Source: an uncultured Actinomycetes bacterium
Lineage (GTDB): Bacteria > Actinomycetota > Actinomycetes > Nanopelagicales > Nanopelagicaceae
Direction: 5' to 3'
Assembly: GCA_937876245.1 (NCBI GenBank)
Contig: CALEGP010000031.1
Location: 1-48,299 of the forward strand
Length of the DNA stretch: 48,299 nt
Shown: positions 35,760 to 44,203 of the stretch, one piece after another
How the letters are laid out: each line of letters begins with the position of its first letter
Numbering within the stretch: the first letter of the stretch is position 1
Translations under genes and position numbers: made by a program
The notes under the pieces: generated by a model
What the model saw: the letters and a program-made list of their open reading frames with translations, nothing else
Database searches by the model: none
Told to the model about the DNA's origin: nothing

Positions 35760-37217
35760 TTACTCTGGAATCAAAAACCAGCCGAAGCGAGCCTTTGCCT
35801 TATAGATAAACATGTAATGCAGAAGTAATTTGATCCAATGACCAGCTAATCCAATTTCGCCAAAAGTATCATCTACGCTTCGACCGGTATTTGGAAACTT
35901 TAAATAGTCAGGAACAACTGGAAACATTGTCATAGAAGCAGCGCTACCTTTTCGTAATCCAGACCCCGCAGATGCCACACAAGCTGCTCCCATTTCTGCC
36001 ATTGAGGCCGTGTGAACTTTTGCGCTCTTCCCAGATTTGATCATTGCCGCAATATTTAGCGCAGCGACTTTCCCCATAATTCCTGATGGCATGCCTGTTC
36101 TTGGTGGCGAAGGAGCTACCAGCGTGCCATTTGGTGATTTTCGAGGTTTCGAAATTTGATGTGGTGGTGCAAAGGCTATCCCAACCGCAAATACATTGGG
36201 GTATTTAGGGACTTGATAAGTCTTTGGCCAATCTGAAGCTAGCCATTCTTCATAAGGCTTTCCACTGTAGTCAGCATCAACTTTCATGAAGCCGCTTGGT
36301 GCAAAAATTTCATTCGAAATATCTGTGCCATCTTTTTCAAAGGCCCTCATGTCCACACCTCTAAATGGTGGCAATAACATTGCAAAGTCAAAGAGCAAAG
36401 TTCCCTTTGTGCCATCTACAAGTTCGTAATGAATGAGACCAGCTTCAATTTTCTCAACATGGGCGCCCAAGATTGCACGAATGTTTCGCTCTCTAAATAA
36501 CGATTCAGTCCATAGTTTTGAGGTGGTCTGGAATCCGCGTTGCGCAAAAATAAGTCCACCAACACCAAAATCCCCAAGTTCAAATTCATTTGTTAAATAG
36601 ATAATCTCGGCAAGTTCCCGGACGCCCGCTTGCTTCAACTCGTGCTCAACATTGAATGTGTACTCAAAGGCGGCGCCTTCACAAGTACAGGTTCCATGTC
36701 CAACTCCGATGACCAAGGTTTGCCTCTGACCGGCTTTTAATTTTTCAATTACACCTTTAAGTGAATGAGCAGCTTCAATTGCGTGATCTGAAGTGCAGAC
36801 TGAAACTGTGTGACCATCTGGGCCAAGTCCTTCGGTAGCCGCAAAATTTAATTTTGGCCCGGTAGCATTTATTAAATAATCGTATTTAATTTTTGCAGTT
36901 ACACCGCTCAATTCTGAACTTGTGTAGGTAACATCGATAAATGCTGATTCGGTCTGTGCATCCCCGGCTGGATGCACACCGGTTGCAAGTGCTTGGTGAT
37001 GAGTAATTTTCATCTTTTTGTAAACGGGAGCCAAAGGGAATGTAACTTGTGTTTTATTCATCTTGCCAACACCAACCCAAATATTGGATGGGATCCAGTT
37101 GTATTTGGAATTTGGCGAAACAACTATTACTTCATCATTCGATTTTAAAATTCTCTTCAAATGCAAAGCTGCGGTATGTCCTGCTATGCCTGCGCCCATA
37201 ACAACAACTCGTGCCAC
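35760..37217 (-). CDS. Sulfide:quinone oxidoreductase-like flavoprotein
   Basis: The 485-aa protein begins with the FAD motif VVVMGAGIAGHTAALHLKR and has the SQR-family stretches LINATGPKLNFAATEGLG, PPFRGVDMRAF and NVFAVGIAFAPPH. Candidate redox cysteines are Cys141, the Cys177-x-Cys179 pair and Cys413. SQRs take electrons from sulfide into the quinone pool and form sulfane sulfur; a hydrophobic C-terminal end (LLLHYMFIYKAKARF) fits membrane attachment. The start is GTG at 37217 behind GGGAG. Neighbouring genes handle polysulfide, which supports the sulfide role. It could instead be a type II NADH dehydrogenase-like relative, but that is less likely. Confidence 0.83.
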   Translation of the reverse strand: MARVVVMGAGIAGHTAALHLKRILKSNDEVIVVSPNSKYNWIPSNIWVGVGKMNKTQVTFPLAPVYKKMKITHHQALATGVHPAGDAQTESAFIDVTYTSSELSGVTAKIKYDYLINATGPKLNFAATEGLGPDGHTVSVCTSDHAIEAAHSLKGVIEKLKAGQRQTLVIGVGHGTCTCEGAAFEYTFNVEHELKQAGVRELAEIIYLTNEFELGDFGVGGLIFAQRGFQTTSKLWTESLFRERNIRAILGAHVEKIEAGLIHYELVDGTKGTLLFDFAMLLPPFRGVDMRAFEKDGTDISNEIFAPSGFMKVDADYSGKPYEEWLASDWPKTYQVPKYPNVFAVGIAFAPPHQISKPRKSPNGTLVAPSPPRTGMPSGIMGKVAALNIAAMIKSGKSAKVHTASMAEMGAACVASAGSGLRKGSAASMTMFPVVPDYLKFPNTGRSVDDTFGEIGLAGHWIKLLLHYMFIYKAKARFGWFLIPE

Positions 37218-37315
37218 TTAACTCTCCCTTAAATCGCGTTAAGGCGAGGTTAATCGGTAGAGCTATTGATAAATACCCAGAAAGTGGGTGCTGGCACTCG
37301 TAGTAGGGTGCTTAA

Positions 37316-38092
37316 ATGAATATGAAACCAAACAAGGCGTGGAGTTTTGCTCTTTCGGAATGGGCTATTCCCAAAGTAATTTTGGAACAAGCGCCAGAAA
37401 GTCCATGGATTCACCCTGCTGCACTTTTCAATATTCCTGACGTAATTGAAATGACTCCAGCGCATAAATTGGCAAGAGAATTAATGCCAGAAGGTGGAAC
37501 TGTTTTAGATATTGGTTGTGGCGGTGGATTAGCAGCTTTTGCAACCACTCCACCTGCTGCCATCGCGATTGGCGTCGACCACCAAGAAGATATGTTGGAA
37601 ATGTTTAGTGCGAATGCAAAATCTCGTGGTGTTGAGGTTCAAACTTTCTTGGGATTTTGGCCAGCAGTTGCTAGTGAGGTTCCTGTCGCAGATGTAGTAA
37701 CAGTTCACCATGTCGTCTATAACGTTTCCGAAATAGTTCCGTTTATCGCTGCGCTAAATTCACATGCTCGAAAACGAGTTGTGATTGAACTGCCGGCAGA
37801 GCACCCACTTTCAGCTATGCGTGCTGCATGGAAACATTTTTGGGATCTGGATCGACCAACCAAACCGACGCCTGAAGATTTGATGGCTGTTTTGCTCGAA
37901 ATGGGAATCACTCCCGAAATTAAATATTTTTCTGCTGAAATGCGCAATGAAAAGAATTTGGAAGATGCTGCAAAATTTATGCGAATTAGGCTCTGTCTAC
38001 CGGTTGACCGTGAGGATGAAGTTCGCGATTTTTTTGCTAAACATGGTGCTCCTGCTACACGCGAATTAGCTGTTATTTATTGGGATATCTAG
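37316..38092 (+). CDS. SAM-dependent methyltransferase
   Basis: The 258-aa class I methyltransferase has the SAM loop TVLDIGCGGGLAAFA (about 62-76) and acidic strand-2 end IGVDHQEDML. Post-motif segments VADVVTVHHVVYNV and KRVVIELPAEHPLS follow. Nothing marks the methyl acceptor. It diverges from the SQR gene with a 98-base gap, and its last 27 bases overlap the 3' end of the convergent CvpA gene. Nearest in kind are small-molecule methyltransferases; thiol methylation in a sulfide context is conceivable but only a guess. Confidence 0.8.
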   Translation: MNMKPNKAWSFALSEWAIPKVILEQAPESPWIHPAALFNIPDVIEMTPAHKLARELMPEGGTVLDIGCGGGLAAFATTPPAAIAIGVDHQEDMLEMFSANAKSRGVEVQTFLGFWPAVASEVPVADVVTVHHVVYNVSEIVPFIAALNSHARKRVVIELPAEHPLSAMRAAWKHFWDLDRPTKPTPEDLMAVLLEMGITPEIKYFSAEMRNEKNLEDAAKFMRIRLCLPVDREDEVRDFFAKHGAPATRELAVIYWDI

Positions 38093-38572
38093 AGACTTAA
38101 TCTTTGAAGTTACGTTCTTTATGAGCATTGGCGTTAAGGTGTCGATTTTTTGATAAATCTCGCTACTGGGGATATTTTTCTGCGCCCAGTCCCAAGGCGT
38201 AGCGAGGCAAAGTGATGCAACTAAATAGGTCATGAAGATGAAGCGAGCCAGAGAGAAAGTTGCACCCAATAGTGAATCGAGCCATTTGAAGGGGCCGAAG
38301 AGAATTTTTGCATGAAAAAATTTTGCGAACTCGCGCAGCGCCCATTGACCGATTGATGACCCCGCAGAAATCGCAAGAAGAAGCAGTGCAAATTTTCCCC
38401 AGATATTCACCCAGTTTTGCAAGAAGTGCCAGCTGATTGCTAGACCAAGAACGCCCCCGCCGACAAAACCAATCATTGAAAAAATTGATTGCAAGAGACC
38501 TGCCCGATAGCCACGGATAAATGATCCCAAGACAAAAAGTGTAAGGACAATATCTACCCAGTTAATCGTCAT
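38066..38572 (-). CDS. CvpA-family membrane protein (position of mycobacterial MarP, protease domain absent)
   Basis: The 168-aa protein has four hydrophobic helices (about 7-25, 33-53, 59-80, 103-125) of the CvpA/colicin V family, with WVDIVLTLFVLGSFIRGYRAG at the start. In mycobacteria the gene next to this TlpA-nth-crp group is marP, whose product has this membrane part plus a periplasmic serine protease. Here the protein stops soon after the fourth helix, with no His-Asp-Ser protease part. It overlaps the TlpA-like gene by 4 bases and the convergent methyltransferase gene by 27. Confidence 0.82.
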   Translation of the reverse strand: MTINWVDIVLTLFVLGSFIRGYRAGLLQSIFSMIGFVGGGVLGLAISWHFLQNWVNIWGKFALLLLAISAGSSIGQWALREFAKFFHAKILFGPFKWLDSLLGATFSLARFIFMTYLVASLCLATPWDWAQKNIPSSEIYQKIDTLTPMLIKNVTSKIKSLDIPINNS

Positions 38573-39111
38573 AGTTTTATTCCTAGATACTTTGCCACAT
38601 CATCGAAAAGTTGTTGCTGTGATTTTAAAACTCCGACGTGCTTATAAGCAACTTCGCTCTTGGCATTTAAATACCAAGTCACAGGAACTCCCATTCCGAA
38701 AGCGCTCTTGGTTGAGCCATCTTTATCAAAGAGATTTGGCCAAGTCATACCTTGTTCAATCACAAATTTTCGAGCTGATTCCATATTTGCTTCTTCAATA
38801 TCGATTCCGATGATTTGAACTTTTCCAGTAGCGGCTAAGGCACGTAGAAATGGCATTTCTTGTCGGCACGGCCTGCACCAGGAACCCCACACATTAATTA
38901 GTGCCGGACCTTGAATCGACTCCAAAATGACGCTGGAATTTGCATCTAAGCACTGCAGAGATGTGCCTGAGGTTTTTTTTGCATCTGTCGAAATTGCTTT
39001 ACATGAAACAACTTCTCCTGGGCTTATTTTTGATGCTGTTATCTCTGGGGTATTTGCACCACAAGAGGTGAGTAAGAAAACTGAGGCGATAAAAGAAATT
39101 ATGAACTTCAT
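38569..39111 (-). CDS. TlpA/ResA-type thioredoxin-fold lipoprotein
   Basis: The 180-aa protein has a lipoprotein signal with lipobox LLTSC (Cys17). Its redoxin fold shows NVWGSWCRPCRQEMPFLR (active Cys79-Arg-Pro-Cys82) and the cis-Pro region FGMGVPVTWYL. Such extracytoplasmic thiol proteins reduce disulfides, for example in cytochrome c assembly. Two further Cys (37 and 54) could form a structural bond. It lies between nth and the CvpA gene, as its mycobacterial counterpart does, and overlaps each by 4 bases. Its exact partner is unknown. Confidence 0.88.
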   Translation of the reverse strand: MKFIISFIASVFLLTSCGANTPEITASKISPGEVVSCKAISTDAKKTSGTSLQCLDANSSVILESIQGPALINVWGSWCRPCRQEMPFLRALAATGKVQIIGIDIEEANMESARKFVIEQGMTWPNLFDKDGSTKSAFGMGVPVTWYLNAKSEVAYKHVGVLKSQQQLFDDVAKYLGIKL

Positions 39112-39788
39112 CTAAAATCCGCATCTGTTTTCACTAGGGCCATGGCTTTAACTTTATCCATTTCTCCGATGCCATATGAAGGGCATAAAGCTGCCATCGG
39201 GCAGGCTCCGCAAGCTGGTTTGCGCGAGTGACAGATGCGTCGGCCATGCCAAATCATCCGCTGGGAGAGATTTGTCCACTCTTTTTCAGTAATCAGCTTT
39301 CCTACCTCGTGCTCTACCTTGACTGGATCCATTGAGGTTGTCCAACCAAACCTGCGACTAAGTCGGCCAAAATGGGTGTCAACCGTTATGCCCGGGATAT
39401 CAAAAGCATGTCCTAAAACTACATTCGCCGTCTTGCGACCAACACCTGGAAGTTTTACTAGTTCGGTTAAATCTGCCGGAACATCGCCCCCATATTCAGT
39501 CATAATTTTTTGTGCCAAACCTATAAGGCTGCGAGATTTGGCACGGAAGAATCCAGTTGAATGAATTAGCTCCTCAATAACGAGAAGTTCGGCTCCTGCC
39601 ATTTTCTTTGGCGTTCCAAATTTTTTAAATAAATTGGGGGTCACTTTGTTTACCCTTTTATCGGTGCATTGAGCCGAAAGTACGGTTGCACATAAAAGTT
39701 GAAATGGGGATTGAAAATCCAGTTCGCATTGCACATCTGGATAGGTTCTGGTTAAGACCCGATAGATGGCTCGGGCATTAGCGCTCAT
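39108..39788 (-). CDS. nth: Endonuclease III
   Basis: The 226-aa DNA glycosylase/AP lyase removes oxidised pyrimidines. Marks are QCTDKRVNKVTP, the helix-hairpin-helix LPGVGRKTANVVLG with the catalytic Lys, VDTHFGRLSRRFG with the Asp, and the [4Fe-4S] cluster ligands spaced C-x6-C-x2-C-x5-C (CHSRKPACGACPMAALC). The frame stays open to 39857, but that would run into the divergent crp gene. The ATG at 39788 gives the normal length and the usual start near the AIYRVLTRTYP helix. Confidence 0.95.
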   Translation of the reverse strand: MSANARAIYRVLTRTYPDVQCELDFQSPFQLLCATVLSAQCTDKRVNKVTPNLFKKFGTPKKMAGAELLVIEELIHSTGFFRAKSRSLIGLAQKIMTEYGGDVPADLTELVKLPGVGRKTANVVLGHAFDIPGITVDTHFGRLSRRFGWTTSMDPVKVEHEVGKLITEKEWTNLSQRMIWHGRRICHSRKPACGACPMAALCPSYGIGEMDKVKAMALVKTDADFR

Positions 39789-39832
39789 ATGGCAGAGATT
39801 AACCCGATTAGAGTTAAAAGCGCCACTATGGG

Positions 39833-39845
39833 TATTATTTGAAAA
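39833..39845 (+). promoter_or_regulatory. Probable leaderless promoter of crp
   Basis: TATTAT at 39833-39838 lies exactly six bases before the ATG at 39845, the distance from a -10 box to its start site. The mRNA would then begin at the A of the ATG. There is no Shine-Dalgarno before this ATG. No strong -35 box is visible. Confidence 0.55.
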
Positions 39846-40543
39846 TGGCCAGCCCAAAAGATTACAGCGATGAGGAAGTTGTTCGAAGTGCTCCGCTTTT
39901 TAGCGCACTAGACGATGCGGCTTCTGCCTCACTTCGCCAATCTATGGAGCCTGTGAAGGTCGGAAAAGGAAATACTCTTTTCAAGGTCGGGGACATCGGT
40001 GACAGATTATTTGTTGTTGTTTCTGGAAAACTTAAACTTGGAACAACTTCCATTGATGGGCGTGAAAACTTATTAACAATTCTTGGCCCAGGGGAAATGT
40101 TTGGCGAACTTTCATTATTTGATCCCGGACCTCGCACTGCTACAGCAACTGCCGTAACGGATGCCAAATTAATGGCTCTCTCGCATGACAAAGTGATTGG
40201 TTGGGTAACTGAACACCCAAATGTTTCGTTACAACTTCTTGGTCGCTTGGCACAACGTCTGCGCCGCAGCAACGAAGTTCTAGCTGACTTAGTTTTTTCT
40301 GATGTGCCGGGCCGAGTCGCCAAGGCAATTATGGATTTAGGTACTCGATTTGGGGTTCAAAAGGACGATGGTCTGCACGTAAATCACGACTTAACTCAAG
40401 AAGAATTAGCGCAACTGGTTGGTGCATCCCGCGAGACAGTCAATAAGGCTCTGGCAGACTTTGCTGGACGTGGTTGGGTTCGCCTAGAACCCCGTGCGGT
40501 CGTTGTAATTGATCAAGAACGGCTTTCTAAGCGCGGACGCTAG
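39845..40543 (+). CDS. crp: Crp/Fnr-family regulator (GlxR/Crp type)
   Basis: The 232-aa protein has a cyclic-nucleotide-binding domain (about 20-135: LFKVGDIGDRLFVVVSGKLKLG, LGPGEMFGELSLFDPGPRTATATA), a dimer helix (LLGRLAQRLRRSNEVLADLVF) and a C-terminal helix-turn-helix (LTQEELAQLVGASRETVNKAL). The FGELSLF and RTATATA loop is the cAMP contact region. This matches actinobacterial Crp/GlxR, a global regulator. It diverges from nth as in mycobacteria. The upstream TTG at 39839 could extend the frame, but the ATG at 39845 is favoured by the promoter and by family length. Confidence 0.94.
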   Translation: MASPKDYSDEEVVRSAPLFSALDDAASASLRQSMEPVKVGKGNTLFKVGDIGDRLFVVVSGKLKLGTTSIDGRENLLTILGPGEMFGELSLFDPGPRTATATAVTDAKLMALSHDKVIGWVTEHPNVSLQLLGRLAQRLRRSNEVLADLVFSDVPGRVAKAIMDLGTRFGVQKDDGLHVNHDLTQEELAQLVGASRETVNKALADFAGRGWVRLEPRAVVVIDQERLSKRGR

Positions 40544-40557
40544 AAAACACTTCTTTA

Positions 40558-41016
40558 TTATTTAAGTTCGAAAGTTAATTCAACTTCAACTGGTGAATTG
40601 AGTGGAAGCTCGGCAACACCAAGGGCTGAACGTGCATGTTTTCCATTCACATCACCCCAAAGTGCGAGCAGTAACTCTGAAGCTCCATTTATAACAGCAG
40701 GTTGATTTACAAATCCTGGTGCGCCATTTACATATCCGACTACGCGAACAATTCGAGCAACGTCGTCAACATCTGCAACAAGATTCAGCGCAGCAAGTGC
40801 ATTGAGGGCACAAACTTCGGCTAATTCCTTTGCTTGCTCAACAGAAACTTCAGCGCCAACTTTTCCGGTCAATGGGATCGCACCATTTACCATTGGAAGT
40901 TGTCCTGCGGTAAAAACTAATTTTCCAGTTCTTACTGCCGGAACATATGCTGCCAACGGAGCCGCTGCAACAGGAAGTTCAAGGCCAAGTGCTTCTAATT
41001 TTTCACGAATACTCAT
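40558..41016 (-). CDS. RidA-family protein
   Basis: The 152-aa protein belongs to the RidA/YjgF group: [23 protein letters not shown], then [12 protein letters not shown] and the C-terminal [15 protein letters not shown]. Family members often hydrolyse reactive enamines or imines. The Arg that RidA proper uses (in a VRVxVYL stretch) is not in its usual form (IVRVVGYVN), so it belongs to a subgroup with uncertain activity. The frame extends upstream to 41094 but the ATG at 41016 overlaps the stop of the DUF4177 gene by one base (TAATG). Confidence 0.85.
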   Translation of the reverse strand: MSIREKLEALGLELPVAAAPLAAYVPAVRTGKLVFTAGQLPMVNGAIPLTGKVGAEVSVEQAKELAEVCALNALAALNLVADVDDVARIVRVVGYVNGAPGFVNQPAVINGASELLLALWGDVNGKHARSALGVAELPLNSPVEVELTFELK

Positions 41017-41174
41017 TAGGCAAGCTCTCTCTTCATATATGCAACTAGCTGTTCCCCTGTACCTGGGGCTGGAACAACTTGAACGAGTTCCCAACCATCA
41101 GAACCCCAAGTGTCTAAAATCTGTTTTGTCGCGTGTGATAGAAGTGGCACTGTTGAATATTCATATTTCGTCAT
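41016..41174 (-). CDS. DUF4177-like small protein, 52 aa
   Basis: The protein begins MTKYEYSTVPLLSHATKQIL and contains DTWGSDGWELVQVV, the signature DGWELV of DUF4177. Function unknown. GGAGG stands 6 bases before the ATG, which overlaps the stop of the YqeY gene (ATGA). Its stop overlaps the RidA start by one base. It sits beside a RidA gene in mycobacteria too. Confidence 0.82.
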   Translation of the reverse strand: MTKYEYSTVPLLSHATKQILDTWGSDGWELVQVVPAPGTGEQLVAYMKRELA

Positions 41175-41632
41175 TGCTTTCCTCCGGTAAGTGCAGTTTT
41201 AACTAAACCTGAAACAAGTCCGCCGTCTGCTTTTCCGGCAACTTTAGGTTGGATCGATTTCATAACAATTCCCATTCCTGCTGGGCCTGCTGCACCCGTT
41301 TCGGTAATTGCCTCTGAAATTATTTTCTTTATTTCATCTTCGGAAAGTTGCTCTGGTAAATATTCGGTAATAACTCTGCCTTCAGCAGTTTCGCGTTCGG
41401 CACGTTCGCCTCGATCGGCATCTGTAAAAGCATCTGCGGCTTCACGACGCTTCTTCGCCTCGCGAGAGAGAACTGTGATTATTTCGCCCTCTGTAAGCAC
41501 TCGCGCACTTTTGCCAGAAACCTCTTCATTTGTGATTGCTGTTAAAACCATACGGATAGTTCCCGAGCGAAGCTCATCTCTTGAACGTATTGCTTCGGTC
41601 AAATCGCCGTGGAGTCGTTCTTTTAGTCCCAT
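41171..41632 (-). CDS. GatB/YqeY-domain protein
   Basis: The 153-aa protein has the YqeY domain, which resembles the tail of the amidotransferase subunit GatB: LKERLHGDLTEAIRSRDELR, REAKKRREAADAFTDADRG, EYLPEQLSEDEIKKII and GAAGPAGMGIVMK. Family members may bind tRNA or proteins, but their biological role is not established. It diverges from the metallophosphoesterase gene across 20 bases and begins a three-gene run with the DUF4177 and RidA genes. Confidence 0.88.
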   Translation of the reverse strand: MGLKERLHGDLTEAIRSRDELRSGTIRMVLTAITNEEVSGKSARVLTEGEIITVLSREAKKRREAADAFTDADRGERAERETAEGRVITEYLPEQLSEDEIKKIISEAITETGAAGPAGMGIVMKSIQPKVAGKADGGLVSGLVKTALTGGKQ

Positions 41633-41652
41633 AGGGGTATCTTCTCACGCCT

Positions 41653-42471
41653 ATGAGCTATCAACTACGCGAAGTTACCGTTCCCGTCCTCCCATCTGGC
41701 CACCGCTCGATTCGAGTTCTGCACTTTTCAGACCTGCATTTAACTCCGAAACGTAAGGTTGAGATTGCCGACATTAAATCTTTTGTAGATCTACAACCAG
41801 ATCTCGTTGTTAGTACTGGAGATTTTTTAGCCCATAAGGAGGCAGTTCCTTCTGTACTAGAGGCGCTGCATCCCTTATTTGATATTCCGGGGTTATTTGT
41901 TTTTGGCTCAAATGATTATTACGGCCCCAAGCCAAAAAATCCCTTTTCTTACTTACTAAAAAATAATGGCACCCGTAAATTAGGAGCGAATTTAGATTGG
42001 AAGGGGCTACAACAGTCCTTGACTGGGATCGGTTGGTTAGATTTAAATCACTCTCGCGAAATTATTAAAATTAAGGATACAACGATTGAGGCGCGCGGGA
42101 CAGATGATGCGCATCTGAATTTAGATAACTATGCGCAAGTTGCAGGTTTGCCAGATAGCAAGGCTGATTTAGCAATTGGCGTAACTCATGCGCCTTACTT
42201 GCGGATACTGGAGGCTATGTCGAAAGATAATCTGGATTTAATTTTTGCCGGGCATACGCATGGCGGCCAAGTTCGATTACCCTGGTTTGGTGAAAGTAAA
42301 GCGCTTACAACCAATTGTGATTTACCAAATTGGCGGGCTCGTGGTTTAACCCAGGAACCTCACGAACCTTGGTTAAATGTTTCAGCGGGAATGGGAACCA
42401 GCCCATTTGCGCGAATTCGTGTTGCTTCACCTCCGGAAGTTTCGTTAGTGACCTTAGAAGCCGGGTTTTAG
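41653..42471 (+). CDS. Metallophosphoesterase (calcineurin-like)
   Basis: The 272-aa protein has the binuclear-metal motifs LHFSDLHL (D-x-H), VVSTGDFLA (GD), FGSNDYY in place of the usual GNHD, and FAGHTHGGQVRLPW (GHTHGG). Enzymes of this group include membrane-linked UDP-diacylglucosamine-type or general phosphodiesterases; the substrate is not evident. The GSND variant is common among actinobacterial relatives. Its mycobacterial counterpart lies beside ponA2, which is absent here. Its 3' end overlaps the convergent acetyltransferase gene by 18 bases. Confidence 0.88.
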   Translation: MSYQLREVTVPVLPSGHRSIRVLHFSDLHLTPKRKVEIADIKSFVDLQPDLVVSTGDFLAHKEAVPSVLEALHPLFDIPGLFVFGSNDYYGPKPKNPFSYLLKNNGTRKLGANLDWKGLQQSLTGIGWLDLNHSREIIKIKDTTIEARGTDDAHLNLDNYAQVAGLPDSKADLAIGVTHAPYLRILEAMSKDNLDLIFAGHTHGGQVRLPWFGESKALTTNCDLPNWRARGLTQEPHEPWLNVSAGMGTSPFARIRVASPPEVSLVTLEAGF

Positions 42472-43176
42472 ATAGTTTGTAAATTGCGCAATTTCCTTCA
42501 TACCTGCTCTTTTATAAGCTTTAATAGCGGCAGCATTCTTGTGTGAAACGCCAAGTGAAAGTGTTTTAATTCCCAAATGGCTCGACTGGGAGATAAAGCG
42601 CTGTACTAACTCTGTAGCAAACCCTTTTCCGCGTTCGGATTCAACTGTCGCGACTGAAGATATAACATGAGCGCCAGAAGCCCACCGGACCAAAGCCCCG
42701 ACCGCACTTACTTCACCTGACCTATTTCTTACACATCCCCACTGAATAATTTCAGGGTTACCTGGATAGACCGAAGATGAGGGAGCATTTTCATCCAGAA
42801 TTTTTTTGATCAACTCTTCCTCGCACAGCTCTTCAATCGTTTCGAAACCTGGCACAATTTTTGTGCTAATTCCATATGTATCGAATTGGTTTGAAATTTC
42901 TAAATCTCCAAATTTTGGGCCAAAGTTACTGAATGCAACTGCACATTTCTCCCAGTGGGGATCAATATGAGGCTCTGGGCCATAGGCATGGCCATAAATA
43001 ATGTCCGTTTTCATAGTAAACGAAAATGAATCTTCGCTCCTAAAGGCGCCAAGAAAACCCTCTGAATTAGCTTCGGAGAGAAAAATTCCAGGACCATTTA
43101 CCTCCCCGAGCAGTTCTCGTGCCCAACGAAGTGCGATTTCTAAATCGCTGGTTTGCTCAAAACTCTTTTGCAACAA
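42454..43176 (-). CDS. GNAT-family acetyltransferase
   Basis: The 240-aa protein has a C-terminal GNAT fold with the acetyl-CoA loop [19 protein letters not shown] (RGxGxA, about 180-198) and the following [20 protein letters not shown]. The first ~130 residues are less typical and may form a second, decayed GNAT half. The acceptor is unknown. The start overlaps the last 20 bases of asd and the end overlaps the metallophosphoesterase gene. It is very densely packed. Confidence 0.82.
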   Translation of the reverse strand: MLQKSFEQTSDLEIALRWARELLGEVNGPGIFLSEANSEGFLGAFRSEDSFSFTMKTDIIYGHAYGPEPHIDPHWEKCAVAFSNFGPKFGDLEISNQFDTYGISTKIVPGFETIEELCEEELIKKILDENAPSSSVYPGNPEIIQWGCVRNRSGEVSAVGALVRWASGAHVISSVATVESERGKGFATELVQRFISQSSHLGIKTLSLGVSHKNAAAIKAYKRAGMKEIAQFTNYLKPGF

Positions 43177-44203
43177 GTTCTGCTATCTGTGCGGTATTTA
43201 AGGCTGCGCCTTTACGTAAATTATCGCCGCACAAAAATAAGTCAAGTGCGTGCTCGTTATCCAAACTTTGGCGTACGCGTCCCACCCAAGTTGGGTCCGT
43301 ACCAACAACTTCAGCTGGAGTCGGAAATTCATAATTTGCTGGATCGTCGACAAGTTTTACCCCGGCTGCGCTGCGCAATACTTCTTGCGCGGCTTCCCGT
43401 TGTACTTGCTTCTCAAAAATCGCGTGAACCGCTAATGAATGAGTTGTTAGAACAGGAACCCGAACACATGTTGCAGAAACTTTTAGGCTGGGCATCCCGA
43501 GAATTTTCCGAGATTCATTACGAACTTTAAGCTCCTCAGAGGAATAGCCTCCCTCTTTAAGTGAACCCGCCCAAGGGACAACATTTAGAGCAAGAGGTTT
43601 AGGAAATGGCCCATTATCTTTAATGAATTCTTTTGAGTCATTTGCAGTATCACCTACATTAGTTCCAGCAACAGCAGCTATCTGAGCACGCAAAGTATCA
43701 ATTCCAGATTGCCCTGCACCTGATGCTGCTTGGTATGAAGCTACAACTAATTCTTTTAAGCCAAATTCCTTATTTAGCGCGCCCATTGCGACAATCATCG
43801 AAAGAGTCGTGCAATTCGGATTTGAAATAATTCCCTTTGGGCGTTTCTTCGCATCATCTGGATTTACTTCTGGAACTACCAGTGGCACTTCTACATCCAT
43901 ACGAAATGCGCCAGAATTATCGACTACTACCGCGCCGCGAGATACCGCGATCGGTGCCCACTCAGCGCTGATCTCATCTGGAACATCGAACATTGCAATA
44001 TCAATTCCATCAAATGCTTCGGGTGAAAGCGCAACAACTGTTAACTCTTCACCGCGGCAGAGTAGTTTCTTGCCTGCGCTTCTTGCTGAGGCAATCAATC
44101 GAATTTCGCCATAAACATTTTCGCGCTTGCTTAAAATATCTAACATCACAGTTCCAACGGCGCCAGTGGCACCAACTACTGCCAGAGATGGTTTTTTACT
44201 CAT
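43157..44203 (-). CDS. asd: Aspartate-semialdehyde dehydrogenase
   Basis: The 348-aa enzyme reduces aspartyl phosphate to aspartate semialdehyde for lysine, threonine, methionine and diaminopimelate. Marks: [40 protein letters not shown] with catalytic Cys131, [13 protein letters not shown] and [13 protein letters not shown]. Its start overlaps the aspartokinase stop by 4 bases; asd-lysC is the usual actinobacterial pair. Confidence 0.96.
   Translation of the reverse strand: MSKKPSLAVVGATGAVGTVMLDILSKRENVYGEIRLIASARSAGKKLLCRGEELTVVALSPEAFDGIDIAMFDVPDEISAEWAPIAVSRGAVVVDNSGAFRMDVEVPLVVPEVNPDDAKKRPKGIISNPNCTTLSMIVAMGALNKEFGLKELVVASYQAASGAGQSGIDTLRAQIAAVAGTNVGDTANDSKEFIKDNGPFPKPLALNVVPWAGSLKEGGYSSEELKVRNESRKILGMPSLKVSATCVRVPVLTTHSLAVHAIFEKQVQREAAQEVLRSAAGVKLVDDPANYEFPTPAEVVGTDPTWVGRVRQSLDNEHALDLFLCGDNLRKGAALNTAQIAELVAKEF

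Noticed and set aside
35648-35806. Small plus-strand ORF (MATKRQNCKKRFLRKRRV start) after the DUF2202 terminator
   Set aside because: No ribosome site, and its second half runs antisense through the SQR gene end; no recognisable family.
37267-37291. ATACCC...GGGTGC between the SQR and methyltransferase genes as a third CstR-type site
   Set aside because: The half-sites are seven bases apart instead of four and the second half is imperfect, so it does not match the other two sites.
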